From assembly GCF_003865365.1 (NCBI RefSeq), contig NZ_RQVR01000001.1:1118-65117 (forward strand): a DNA stretch of 64,000 nt. The letters run 5' to 3'. This document shows positions 25,561-34,688 of this stretch, in pieces. This stretch comes from Flavobacterium macacae (GTDB lineage: Bacteria; Bacteroidota; Bacteroidia; Flavobacteriales; Flavobacteriaceae). Below the pieces are notes generated by a model. That model worked only from the letters and a program-made list of their open reading frames with translations, was not told the DNA's origin and ran no database searches. Position 1 is the first letter of the stretch. Every line of letters starts with the position of its first letter. A program made the translations under genes and the position numbers.

Positions 25561-26502
25561 ATGCCGCACCAAGAACCAGAAGCAAAAATATTTGCATGTT
25601 CTCAAAGCGTACATTTAGCCGAACAGATAGCCAAAAGCTATGGTGTGGAGCTAGGTAAGGTAACGTTCTCAACTTATAGTGATGGTGAATTTCAACCGTC
25701 TTTCGAAGAATCAATCAGAGGATTGAGAGTTTTTTTAGTTTGTTCGACTTTTCCAAGTGCGGATAACTTAATGGAGCTTTTGTTAATGATTGATGCCGCC
25801 AAAAGAGCGTCAGCACGTCATATTACTGCTGTCATTCCTTATTTTGGCTGGGCGCGTCAAGACAGAAAAGACAAACCACGCGTGCCGATTGGAGCAAAAT
25901 TAGTTGCAAAACTTTTAGAAGCCGCTGGAGCAACAAGAATCATGACCATGGATCTGCACGCAGATCAAATTCAAGGATTCTTTGAAAAACCAGTTGACCA
26001 TTTATTTGCTTCTACTATTTTCTTGCCTTATGTAAAAAGCTTAGGACTGGAAAACTTGACCATCGCATCGCCAGATATGGGTGGTTCAAAAAGAGCCTAT
26101 GCCTATTCTAAATTTTTAGAGTCTGACGTTGTAATTTGTTACAAGCAAAGAAAAGCAGCGAACGTTATTGGAAGCATGGAATTAATCGGCGAAGTTACCG
26201 GAAGACATATTATACTGGTTGACGATATGATTGACACCGGAGGAACGTTAGCAAAAGCAGCTGACCTGATGATTGAAAAAGGCGCCTTGAGTGTAAGAGC
26301 CATCTGCACGCATGCGATCTTATCAGGAGAAGCGTATGAGAAAATTGAAAATTCGAAATTACTCGAATTAATAGTTACCGATTCTATTCCGTTAAAGAAA
26401 GAATCAAAAAAAATAAAGGTAGTGAGCTGTGCGCCACTTTTTGCAGAAGTAATGCAGATGGTGCAGCACAACAATTCTATCAGCGGTAAATTTTTGATGT
26501 AA
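25561..26502 (+). CDS. prs: Ribose-phosphate pyrophosphokinase
   Basis: This enzyme makes PRPP from ribose 5-phosphate and ATP for nucleotide, histidine and NAD synthesis. It has 313 residues, the usual length. The flexible catalytic and ATP-binding part is VIPYFGWARQDRKDKPRVPI (about 94-113). MTMDLHADQIQGFF (about 128-141) carries a metal-binding histidine. The PRPP-binding loop is ILVDDMIDTGGTLAKA (about 218-233). It is followed by rplY after 73 nt, a neighbourhood common in bacteria and probably cotranscribed. Confidence 0.97.
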   Translation: MPHQEPEAKIFACSQSVHLAEQIAKSYGVELGKVTFSTYSDGEFQPSFEESIRGLRVFLVCSTFPSADNLMELLLMIDAAKRASARHITAVIPYFGWARQDRKDKPRVPIGAKLVAKLLEAAGATRIMTMDLHADQIQGFFEKPVDHLFASTIFLPYVKSLGLENLTIASPDMGGSKRAYAYSKFLESDVVICYKQRKAANVIGSMELIGEVTGRHIILVDDMIDTGGTLAKAADLMIEKGALSVRAICTHAILSGEAYEKIENSKLLELIVTDSIPLKKESKKIKVVSCAPLFAEVMQMVQHNNSISGKFLM

Positions 26503-26575
26503 AACCCGCAGGCTTAAAGCCTATTGCTTATAGCCCTAAAAAAGAATTATTATTTATTAATTATATATATTTACA

Positions 26576-27184
26576 ATGAAGTCGATTACAATTAAAGGAT
26601 CAGAAAGAGAAAGCGTGGGCAAAGTAGCAACTAAAGCCTTACGTAATGCTGGAGCGGTTCCTTGCGTTTTATACGGAGGAGATCAACCAGTGCATTTTTC
26701 TGCTGAAGAAAAAGCATTCAAAAACTTGATTTACACTCCAAACGCTCACACAGTTGTGATCGAACTTGAAGGTAAAACTTTCAACGCGGTATTGCAAGAT
26801 ACTCAAGTGCACCCTGTTTCTGACAAGATTTTGCACCTTGATTTCTTCCAATTGCACGATGATAAAGAAATCACTATGGAAGTTCCAGTTAAAGTAACTG
26901 GTGTTTCTCCAGGTGTACTTTTAGGTGGTGTTTTACGTTTGAACCAACGTAGATTGAGAGTTAAAGCTTTACCAAAAAATCTTCCTGATTTTATTGAAGC
27001 TGAAATCTCAGGTCTTGAAATGGGTAACAAATTATACGTTACTAAATTAGTTTCTGAAGACTACAAATTGCTTCACCCAGACAACACAGTTGTTGCGCAA
27101 GTAAGAATCTCTCGTGCTGCAATGAAAGCTGCTCAAGAAGCTGCTAAAGCTGCTAAAGCACCAGTAAAAGGAAAGAAAAAATAA
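26576..27184 (+). CDS. rplY: 50S ribosomal protein L25 (Ctc/TL5 type)
   Basis: A 202-residue L25 of the long form. An N-terminal 5S-rRNA-binding domain (about 1-90, [22 protein letters not shown]) is followed by a beta C-terminal domain (about 95-180, [20 protein letters not shown]). The tail is alanine/lysine-rich and probably contacts RNA. A small inverted repeat (AGGCTT/AAGCCT, 26511-26523) lies in the gap from prs. A terminator follows. Confidence 0.97.
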   Translation: MKSITIKGSERESVGKVATKALRNAGAVPCVLYGGDQPVHFSAEEKAFKNLIYTPNAHTVVIELEGKTFNAVLQDTQVHPVSDKILHLDFFQLHDDKEITMEVPVKVTGVSPGVLLGGVLRLNQRRLRVKALPKNLPDFIEAEISGLEMGNKLYVTKLVSEDYKLLHPDNTVVAQVRISRAAMKAAQEAAKAAKAPVKGKKK

Positions 27185-27203
27185 TTTTCACCTTATTTAT
27201 ATC

Positions 27204-27236
27204 AAAAGCACCAGCCTCAAAACTGGTGCTTTTTTT
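27204..27236 (+). terminator. Terminator of the prs-rplY operon
   Basis: AAAAGCACCAG (27204-27214) and CTGGTGCTTTT (27223-27233) form an 11-bp stem followed by further T residues. Confidence 0.92.
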
Positions 27237-27381
27237 ATTTAAACAAAATCGTTCCAGCTTCTCACCATTTCATTCTAATGATTTTGGACGAAAGTCACGG
27301 CATTTTCAGTCCTTCTTCTTCTAACTGCCATCCATAAAAGTTTTGTTTCCAAATTTAATACAGAAAAACTATTTTTACAAA

Positions 27382-28002
27382 ATGAATTGGCTATCCAACA
27401 TCTTCAAAAAAGAAAATAAAACAGAAACAGACCCAATGAAAAAATTTCTCATCGTTGGCCTCGGCAACATTGGCGCCGAATACGTAAACACCAGACACAA
27501 TATTGGCTTTAAAGTCGTGGATCATTTGGCCCGAAAAGAATCTGTAGAATTCCAAACGGCCAAACTCGGCCAAATGGCAGAATACAAATTAAAAGGAAGA
27601 ACGCTTTTTCTCTTGAAGCCAAACACCTACATGAACCTCAGCGGAAAAGCCGTAAAATATTGGATGGACCAAGAAAACATTCCTGCATCAAATGTTTTGA
27701 TCATCACCGATGATTTAAACTTGCCATTTGGAAGCATCCGAATCCGCACTAAAGGAAGCGACGGCGGCCACAACGGACTGAAAAGCATCCAACAAATTTT
27801 AAATACGTCTGAATACCCAAGATTTCGCTTTGGCATTAGTGACGAATTTAAAAAGGGAAAACAAGTTGATTATGTTCTAGGTGAATGGAATGATGAAGAA
27901 AAAGCAAAATTGACAGAAAGACTCGATATTTCAGCAGCAATCATCCAATCTTTTGCCCTTGCCGGACTTGAGATTACAATGACGTCATTTAATGGAAAAT
28001 AA
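27382..28002 (+). CDS. pth: Peptidyl-tRNA hydrolase
   Basis: This enzyme recycles peptidyl-tRNA released from stalled ribosomes. The family core begins MKKFLIVGLGNIGAEYVNTRHNIGF, with the catalytic His at residue 39 in this numbering (NTRHN). LLKPNTYMNLSGKAV and GSDGGHNGLKSI are the other active-site segments. Three starts are possible: a TTG at 27343, the ATG at 27382, and an ATG at 27436 that gives the standard 188-residue enzyme. I prefer 27382 (206 residues), because a short basic leader of the MNWLSNIFKK type also occurs, from memory, in other Flavobacterium Pth proteins. That leader is an unusual feature and unproven. Confidence 0.93.
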   Translation: MNWLSNIFKKENKTETDPMKKFLIVGLGNIGAEYVNTRHNIGFKVVDHLARKESVEFQTAKLGQMAEYKLKGRTLFLLKPNTYMNLSGKAVKYWMDQENIPASNVLIITDDLNLPFGSIRIRTKGSDGGHNGLKSIQQILNTSEYPRFRFGISDEFKKGKQVDYVLGEWNDEEKAKLTERLDISAAIIQSFALAGLEITMTSFNGK

Positions 28003-28093
28003 AAACAACATACTGCTAATCATTATTTTAATATAATTTTAGTATTTATTTAAAAATAACTTAACTTAGCTACCTATTAATTTTTTAAATAAA

Positions 28094-30175
28094 ATGAAAA
28101 AAACTACTCTACTATTAATTATAACTCTATGCTTTACAGCATTTAGTTATGGACAAAAAAAACCTACCGTTTTTGGAAAAGAGGTTTCCAAAACTCAAAT
28201 AGAAGACAACGGGGGTGTAATTAGATGTGCTTCAACAGAATATGAGCACTACCTACAACAGAACCATAAAACTCGTCAGACTAACGAAGAGTTTGAAGCT
28301 TGGCTTGCTCCAAAGGTAGCTACCGTAAAAAGACAACAAAGCGCAAAGATTGGCAACTCAACCCAATCAACAAATGCCGTTTACACAATTCCAGTTGTTG
28401 TACACGTAGTTCACACAGGAACTGCTGTTGGTGTTGGCGCTAATATCAGTGACGCACAAGTCCTTTCTCAAATTCAGGTATTAAACGAAGATTTTAGAAG
28501 AATGGCAAATACTCCGGGTTTTAACTCAAATCCAGTTGGAGCTGATACTGAAATCCAATTCTGCTTAGCCCAAAGAACACCTAACGGCTCTTTATCAACT
28601 GGTATCAATAGAGTTGTGAGACCACAAACAAATTGGACAGATAACGAAATCGAAACATCTCTTAAGCCTTCAACGATATGGGATCCTACTAAGTATTTAA
28701 ATTTATGGGTTGTAATTGAAATGTCAAGCCCAGGCGGAGAAACTTTAGGATACGCACAATTCCCCACAGGATCTGGATTACCAGGACTAGGAGGTACATC
28801 TACTGCTAATACAGACGGTGTCATAATTGGTTATAGATATTTTGGATCATCTGCAATTTACCCTGCTGGAAGTTATAGCCCTCCATACGACAGAGGAAGA
28901 ACAACAACACATGAAGTAGGTCACTATTTAGGACTTAGACACATTAACGGAGACAACACCTCTACTGCATCCTGCACAGTAAATGCAAATGATAGCACAA
29001 ATGATTATTGTCTTGACACACCATCTCAAAGAACACTAACGGGAGGTTGTCCAATAGGAAAAGACACATGTCCTAGTTCTCCAGGCCTTGATATGATTGA
29101 AAATTATATGGATTACAGTAATGATACTTGCTTAAACATATTTACCCTAGATCAAAAAGCAAGAATGGTTGCTGTAATGCAGAATTCTCCAAGAAGAGCA
29201 AGCTTATCCACTTCTAATGGTTGTACACCTGGACAAATATTTGGACTTGACGGATCAATCGAAATTGGAACTTGGAACTTGGGATGTTCAAAAACCTTCA
29301 CACCTACAGTAATTCTAAAAAATAGCGGAACTACTACAATGACTTCTGCAGTTATATCATATAATATTGATGGTGGAACTGCCACAACAACTAACTGGTC
29401 AGGATCATTAGCAACAAATGCTACTACAAGTGTTACTTTAAGCCCGTTGACAACAACAGCAGGAACACATATATTTAATGCAAATGTCAATACAGTTAAC
29501 GGAGCACCAGACCAAAACAGTGAAAATAACGGAGCAAAATCGTTTACTATTGCTGAAAGCTATACAACAACAACTGTAAATTTCACATTACAACCTGATT
29601 ATTATGGCCCTGAAACAAATTGGACTGTTACAAATTCAGCTGGAGCCACTTTATTTAGTGGCGGCCCTTATTCTTTTGGAACAGCAAACAGTCAAAATCA
29701 GATAACAGGATTACCTCCTCTTGTAAATGAAACCTGGACCTTACCAATAAATGATTGTTACACTTTTACAATTAACGATTCAGGAGCAGACGGAATATGT
29801 TGTTCTTATGGAAATGGTTCGTATACACTTAAAACTCCAACCAACACTGTTATTGCAACAGGTGGAACATTTGCAAGTTCAGAATCAAAAAGCTTTGGAA
29901 TTTATGCTTTGGGAGTAAACGAATTTAATCCACTTGATGCCGTTTATCTTTACCCAAATCCAGCAAACTCTGTTTTAAATATTGCTGTAACAAACAATAT
30001 GGAATTACCAGAAAGCTATACGATTTACAATAGCCTTGGACAAGAAATACAGACAGTTAAAATTACATCTGAAGCAAATCTTTCAGTGAACACTTCTTCT
30101 TATAGCAATGGAGTTTATTTAATCAAGTTGTTTAAAGACAACGGTTCAAAAACTTTACGTTTTATTAAAAACTAA
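28094..30175 (+). CDS. Secreted M43-type (pappalysin-like) zinc metalloprotease with T9SS sorting domain
   Basis: A 693-residue exported protease. Features in order: signal peptide (1-20, ending FSYGQ), propeptide region to about 100, and a metzincin catalytic domain. The zinc motif is H273-E-V-G-H277-Y-L-G-L-R-H283, and the Met-turn follows in NYMDYSND. Cysteine-rich segments between these are typical of the pappalysin/cytophagalysin family. A CARDB-like beta domain (about 385-480) and another beta domain (about 490-600) come next. The last 75 residues form a type A T9SS sorting domain (YLYPNPANSVLNI ... GVYLIKLF ... RFIKN). It probably digests extracellular protein. It is convergent with another secreted metalloprotease. 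Confidence 0.93.
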   Translation: MKKTTLLLIITLCFTAFSYGQKKPTVFGKEVSKTQIEDNGGVIRCASTEYEHYLQQNHKTRQTNEEFEAWLAPKVATVKRQQSAKIGNSTQSTNAVYTIPVVVHVVHTGTAVGVGANISDAQVLSQIQVLNEDFRRMANTPGFNSNPVGADTEIQFCLAQRTPNGSLSTGINRVVRPQTNWTDNEIETSLKPSTIWDPTKYLNLWVVIEMSSPGGETLGYAQFPTGSGLPGLGGTSTANTDGVIIGYRYFGSSAIYPAGSYSPPYDRGRTTTHEVGHYLGLRHINGDNTSTASCTVNANDSTNDYCLDTPSQRTLTGGCPIGKDTCPSSPGLDMIENYMDYSNDTCLNIFTLDQKARMVAVMQNSPRRASLSTSNGCTPGQIFGLDGSIEIGTWNLGCSKTFTPTVILKNSGTTTMTSAVISYNIDGGTATTTNWSGSLATNATTSVTLSPLTTTAGTHIFNANVNTVNGAPDQNSENNGAKSFTIAESYTTTTVNFTLQPDYYGPETNWTVTNSAGATLFSGGPYSFGTANSQNQITGLPPLVNETWTLPINDCYTFTINDSGADGICCSYGNGSYTLKTPTNTVIATGGTFASSESKSFGIYALGVNEFNPLDAVYLYPNPANSVLNIAVTNNMELPESYTIYNSLGQEIQTVKITSEANLSVNTSSYSNGVYLIKLFKDNGSKTLRFIKN

Positions 30176-30193
30176 ATAATTCGAATTAAATTT

Positions 30194-30228
30194 AAAAAAG
30201 GGACTGGAAATATTCAGTCCCTTTTTTT
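30194..30228 (+). terminator. Terminator of the M43 protease gene
   Basis: A 13-bp stem (30194-30206 with 30215-30227; core GGGACTG / CAGTCCC) ends in a T run. Confidence 0.92.
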
Positions 30229-30266
30229 TGCGCAATGCCAACTAGAAGCACTAATATTGTAGCATA

Positions 30267-30297
30267 AAAAAAAGCGGCTCTTCTGGCCGCTTTTTTT
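30267..30297 (-). terminator. Terminator of the reprolysin-like protease gene
   Basis: GCGGC (30274-30278) pairs with GCCGC (30286-30290), flanked by A7 and T7 that extend the stem to 12 bp. It lies just beyond the minus-strand gene. Confidence 0.9.
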
Positions 30298-30316
30298 ATA
30301 ATTTAAGACTGAACTA

Positions 30317-33300
30317 TTATTTCACAACAATCCTTTTTGTTTCTTTTTTCTGTCCTGCAATAGCCGTAACAAGATAAACTCCTGATTCAATACCGCTCAA
30401 TTGAATTTCTTGAGTTGACACTCCTTGATATTCTTTATTAAAAATCATTCTTCCACGAATATCATAAACCGTAATTTTTACTTCTTCAGAAATCATGCTT
30501 CCAAGCTGGACATTAAAGTTGCCATTATTTGGATTCGGATAAACCGTAAAACTCGAAAAGTCATCTTCTTTTACCCCTAATGAAGACTGAACCACACACA
30601 AATTCATAGACCAACTATTCAACGAGCCTCCATCTTGATTAAACGCATCTCTTATTCTCAAAGTCCAATTTCCCAAAGAACTTTCTCCTGCAAATGCAGA
30701 TAATGATTGTGCAGGTGCAAAAACTCCTGACATTGCTGGATAATTTCCGCAAACCAAAACACTACCTGAATCATCAAAAGTAACACTTGCATCATCACTG
30801 CCTCCACATGCATTAGAAAACAACTGAATTTGCGTTCCTGCTGGACTGATTAAAGTTGCCGTAAGATCACTAATATAAGAATGAGTCAAGTTTATGGTAA
30901 CATTAATATCATTCACAGTAAATGCATCTGATACTGACAAAACAGAGTTTATCGTTGGTGCTCCCGATGCTGGAATTGCAATAGGAACATTTGTAGAAGC
31001 CACAACATTACATGCTATTTGTCCCGTAGAAAATTGGAAGGCAGTGCCAAAACTTCCTAAACATGAAGCATTTTTAGGCATAACTCTCCAATAATAAGTG
31101 GTAGATTCTGCCAAACCTGCAACCGAAAAAGTGGTCGCTGCCGTAGTGCCATTACTCACAATATTTAAAAAAGAAGCATCTGTTGCCACTTGAATATCAT
31201 AAGATTGTGCGTTTGCAGTTGCATTCCAAGAAAACAATACTGATGTATTTTGCGCTTCTGAAGCGTTTGCAGGTGAAATTAAACTTATAGATTCAAAATT
31301 AGAATCAAAAACTTGAACATATAAAGGCACCGTTCTTGTTGTTGCACCAGATGTTGCCACAACGGTAATTGGATAAAATCCAGGAACAAGTGAATTTGAT
31401 GCATTAAAAGTTGCCACTACTGATCCTGTTGCAGATAAAGTTGTTGGAGAAAATGTAACGGTAGATCCAGCAGGATTCCCTGTTACACTAAACGATGTCG
31501 TTCCAGTAAAACCTGCAAGAGCCTCATATTTAATTTCGTAAGAAACAGACGCTCCTTTACAAATCGACTTATTCTGTCCTTCCACAATTCTTGAAAAAGA
31601 AGCTGCAAAAGAAGCGATCGATGGAGCCGAAATAGTAAAGTTTGCATTGGACAAATCATAGAAAATATGATTATTTCCTTTGATCATAATTCTATTAGTA
31701 GCACCGGGAACATTTGGAACCGTAATTACTTCTGATCCGTCGTTTGGCACTTTGCTTGCCAGCAATGTATCAAATGAAACACCTCCATTTGTTGAAAGAT
31801 AAATATCTACAAAAGCAGTATTTACTCCATTTTCTGTAGTTCCAGCAACATCCCAAGTTACTGTTTGATTACTTCCGGCCTCAAAAGTCACATTTGTATT
31901 TGGCGATGTCACTAAAAAAGGCCCCGCAGTTGCATTCACGGTCACAACCATATTGTCCGTTTTTGTTTGACCCGCTCCCAGAAAATTATCTCTACAAGTC
32001 AATACAAAATTCAATGTTCTTGCTACTGAACTTAATGCGCCTACAATAATTTCACTTCCTTGCTCAGTGGATTGATTAGCGACAACTCTTGCTAAAGATG
32101 GAAAATATCTGACCGGAGAACTTACAGGATCATAGGACCTCCAATTTGGCCCTGCTGTTTTTGTAGCTGAAGCAGCGCTATTAACACCCGTCTGATTGGT
32201 TGCAGTATCATTTTGTTCCCAACAGTAGCTTAGCAAATCACCATTTGGATCTGAAGCCACGCCTGTTAAAACAAAGGGAGTTCCTTTAGGAATTGTATAA
32301 TCTAAACCTGCATTAACCACAGGAGGCAAATTGGTAAGTGGTGTTCTGATTGGGCACGTTTTGCTGGCCATATTATCTTGAATCTGCTTGATACTTGCGT
32401 ACACAAAATAATCGTCTGAATTAGGTTGCACATCTCTGGAAGTAATTCCGGCATACCCCATAATTGTCGATCCGCTTCCGGGTTCCACATTTACACCTGA
32501 ACCTTCAACGCTATGTGAAAAAGTATGATTTGCACCAAATTGATGGCCCATTTCGTGAGCAACATAATCAATATCAAAAAGATCTCCAACCGGAACTCCG
32601 TCACTTGGTGAAGTATAGCCGCTTCCTTTGCCAGATTGACAAACACAACCGATACAACCTGCGTTTCCTCCGCCCCCACTTCCTCCAAATAAATGTCCGA
32701 TATCATAATTTGCTTCACCAATAACATTGGTCAAGGTATTTTGCAATTGACTATTCCATTGTCCCATTGTAGTGTAAGGATCTGTCGCTGGATTGTAATA
32801 AATTACATTTGTGGTTTCAGAAATTAAATTCATATGAATTGCAAAATCTCTTTCAAACACACCATTTACACGCGTCATAGTGGCATTAAATCCAGCTAAA
32901 ACTAAACCTGATTGCGATGCATTAGTGGCTCCAAAAAAATTGGCATATTCTGCATTACAAGAAATTGCCAATCTAAAAGTCAGTAATTCTGTTGATGTGG
33001 ACTCAATTTCGTTAGTGGTTCGGTGAAGTAGATTGTTTGCCAAAACTTGTTCTTCTGTAGAACAAACAAACGGCAGATTTCCTTTTTCTCTGGAAGAATT
33101 AAAAACTGCATAAATTGTTCCGTCAGCAGAATAAGGTTCAATAAATTCGTTTTTTTTGTCTGTTCTAAAAACCATTGCTTGAATTCCCTTTTCATCTATG
33201 CTTAAACGTACTTGTGCATATTTATCGTCAATTCCTACTCCTTTGTAAGCTCTGATTTCAGGAAATTCTGCTTGTAATTCTTTTGTAAAATTTGAAGATT

Positions 33301-33577
33301 CATAAACCTGAAACTCTTCCAATCCTCCATTTGAATTCGGAATTGAAACTATCACAGATTTTGAAGCATCGTCATTTATTGAAAATAATTTATCTTTTAG
33401 ACTGCTGATATCCAATTTAAAAAGAGTAAAATCCTTTGGAAAAGATTCTCGAACAGCTGTTTTAGAAACTTCTCTTACTTGATTTTTTTGTGCCGATTGC
33501 CACGTGTTTAGTTTTTGAGAATATCCTTGCGACCAGACAAACAATCCGAAACAAGATAGTAGTAAAGCTTTTTTCAT
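30317..33577 (-). CDS. Secreted reprolysin-like (M12B) zinc metalloprotease with P domain and T9SS sorting domain
   Basis: A 1086-residue exported protein. A signal peptide (1-20, ending GYSQ) and a pro-region are followed by a metzincin domain with H341-E-M-G-H345-Q-F-G-A-N-H351 and a Met-turn in GSTIMGYAGI. After it come Ig-like/cadherin-like beta domains (about 415-690) and a fibronectin type III domain (about 780-880, SWNATANAQSYDIQVATD). A proprotein-convertase P domain follows (about 885-1000, with HSYISDLTATLISPAGT and GNWTLRIRDAF). A type A T9SS domain is last (FTVYPNPNNGNFNV ... GVYLVTAIAG ... RIVVK). The product should be secreted or attached to the cell surface. It has its own promoter divergent from ribF. 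Confidence 0.93.
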   Translation of the reverse strand: MKKALLLSCFGLFVWSQGYSQKLNTWQSAQKNQVREVSKTAVRESFPKDFTLFKLDISSLKDKLFSINDDASKSVIVSIPNSNGGLEEFQVYESSNFTKELQAEFPEIRAYKGVGIDDKYAQVRLSIDEKGIQAMVFRTDKKNEFIEPYSADGTIYAVFNSSREKGNLPFVCSTEEQVLANNLLHRTTNEIESTSTELLTFRLAISCNAEYANFFGATNASQSGLVLAGFNATMTRVNGVFERDFAIHMNLISETTNVIYYNPATDPYTTMGQWNSQLQNTLTNVIGEANYDIGHLFGGSGGGGNAGCIGCVCQSGKGSGYTSPSDGVPVGDLFDIDYVAHEMGHQFGANHTFSHSVEGSGVNVEPGSGSTIMGYAGITSRDVQPNSDDYFVYASIKQIQDNMASKTCPIRTPLTNLPPVVNAGLDYTIPKGTPFVLTGVASDPNGDLLSYCWEQNDTATNQTGVNSAASATKTAGPNWRSYDPVSSPVRYFPSLARVVANQSTEQGSEIIVGALSSVARTLNFVLTCRDNFLGAGQTKTDNMVVTVNATAGPFLVTSPNTNVTFEAGSNQTVTWDVAGTTENGVNTAFVDIYLSTNGGVSFDTLLASKVPNDGSEVITVPNVPGATNRIMIKGNNHIFYDLSNANFTISAPSIASFAASFSRIVEGQNKSICKGASVSYEIKYEALAGFTGTTSFSVTGNPAGSTVTFSPTTLSATGSVVATFNASNSLVPGFYPITVVATSGATTRTVPLYVQVFDSNFESISLISPANASEAQNTSVLFSWNATANAQSYDIQVATDASFLNIVSNGTTAATTFSVAGLAESTTYYWRVMPKNASCLGSFGTAFQFSTGQIACNVVASTNVPIAIPASGAPTINSVLSVSDAFTVNDINVTINLTHSYISDLTATLISPAGTQIQLFSNACGGSDDASVTFDDSGSVLVCGNYPAMSGVFAPAQSLSAFAGESSLGNWTLRIRDAFNQDGGSLNSWSMNLCVVQSSLGVKEDDFSSFTVYPNPNNGNFNVQLGSMISEEVKITVYDIRGRMIFNKEYQGVSTQEIQLSGIESGVYLVTAIAGQKKETKRIVVK

Positions 33578-33624
33578 TAATTTAGGTTATTTAGTTTTAA
33601 TAGTAATTATTGGAGTGGTTTGCG

Positions 33625-33632
33625 CAAATATA
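33625..33632 (-). promoter_or_regulatory. -7 box of the reprolysin-like protease gene
   Basis: TATATTTG on the minus strand, an exact match, about 47 nt upstream of the start codon. Confidence 0.6.
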
Positions 33633-33732
33633 ACTATATGAAAAGGTTATCTAATGATCATCTAAACAAATTAACAATTTTAACCTCAAAAAAATAAAAT
33701 AGGCAACTGTTTCATATCTTACTTTGATACCA

Positions 33733-33740
33733 TAAATTTG
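33733..33740 (+). promoter_or_regulatory. -7 box of ribF
   Basis: TAAATTTG lies 21 nt before the TTG start of ribF. Its position supports that non-ATG start. Confidence 0.6.
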
Positions 33741-33761
33741 TAAAAAGATAATCCCTGCATT

Positions 33762-34688
33762 TTGAATATTTTTAATAAGATACAAGATTTTAAATCTAAC
33801 AGTCCCACCACAGTTACTTTAGGTACTTTTGATGGTGTGCATTTGGGCCACAAAAAAATAATTGAAAGGCTGACGCAACATTCTCCAGAAAAGCATCAAA
33901 GCCTTGTGCTTACTTTTTTTCCACATCCAAGAATGGTGCTTCAAGAAAAATCAGATATCAAACTTTTAAATACCATTCAGGAAAAAGCCGATTTGCTTGA
34001 AAAAGCGGGCTTACAAAATCTTATCATCCATCCTTTTGATCAAAGTTTTTCGCAATTGTCAGCGGAAGAATTTGTAAAAACAATTCTGGTTGATCAATTT
34101 AATGTTGGTAAAATAATTATTGGTCACGACCATCGTTTTGGAAAAAATCGTTCCGCTGATATTCATGATCTGATTGCTTTTGGCCAAAAATATCATTTCG
34201 ACGTAGAACAAATTTCTGCCGAAGAAATTGATGAAGTATCAATTTCTTCTACAAAAATTAGAAACGCACTTTATGACGGAAATATCCATCTGGCTAACGA
34301 ATATTTAGGTTACAATTATTTCTTGACAGGAATTGTAGTCAAAGGAAAACAATTGGGAAGAACCATTGGGTTTCCCACAGCCAATTTAAAAATCGAAGAA
34401 GAGTACAAGCTGATTCCTCAAAACGGAGTTTATGTAGTAAAAAGCACTATTGATCAAAAAGAAGTCTTTGGGATGATGAACATTGGAACCAACCCCACAG
34501 TTGGCGGTCAATTTCAAACTATCGAAACTAATTTTTTAGATTTTTCTGGAGATCTATATGACAAAGAATTAAAGATTGAATTGTTATACCGAATTCGTTC
34601 TGAAGAGAAATTTACGTCGATAGAAGCCCTAAAAAAACAGATTTCAAAAGATAAAATGAAAACCCAAGATTATATCAACGGAAAATGA
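33762..34688 (+). CDS. ribF: Bifunctional riboflavin kinase / FAD synthetase
   Basis: This enzyme converts riboflavin to FMN and then FAD. It has 308 residues. The N-terminal adenylyltransferase domain has TLGTFDGVHLGHKKI (about 19-33, with the HxGH nucleotide motif) and IIGHDHRFGKNR (about 125-136). The C-terminal riboflavin kinase domain begins near 190 with GRTIGFPTANLKI. The start codon is TTG. No in-frame ATG lies close by, and the residues before the first conserved block have the usual spacing. The last bases overlap the next gene in an ATGA arrangement. Confidence 0.95.
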   Translation: MNIFNKIQDFKSNSPTTVTLGTFDGVHLGHKKIIERLTQHSPEKHQSLVLTFFPHPRMVLQEKSDIKLLNTIQEKADLLEKAGLQNLIIHPFDQSFSQLSAEEFVKTILVDQFNVGKIIIGHDHRFGKNRSADIHDLIAFGQKYHFDVEQISAEEIDEVSISSTKIRNALYDGNIHLANEYLGYNYFLTGIVVKGKQLGRTIGFPTANLKIEEEYKLIPQNGVYVVKSTIDQKEVFGMMNIGTNPTVGGQFQTIETNFLDFSGDLYDKELKIELLYRIRSEEKFTSIEALKKQISKDKMKTQDYINGK

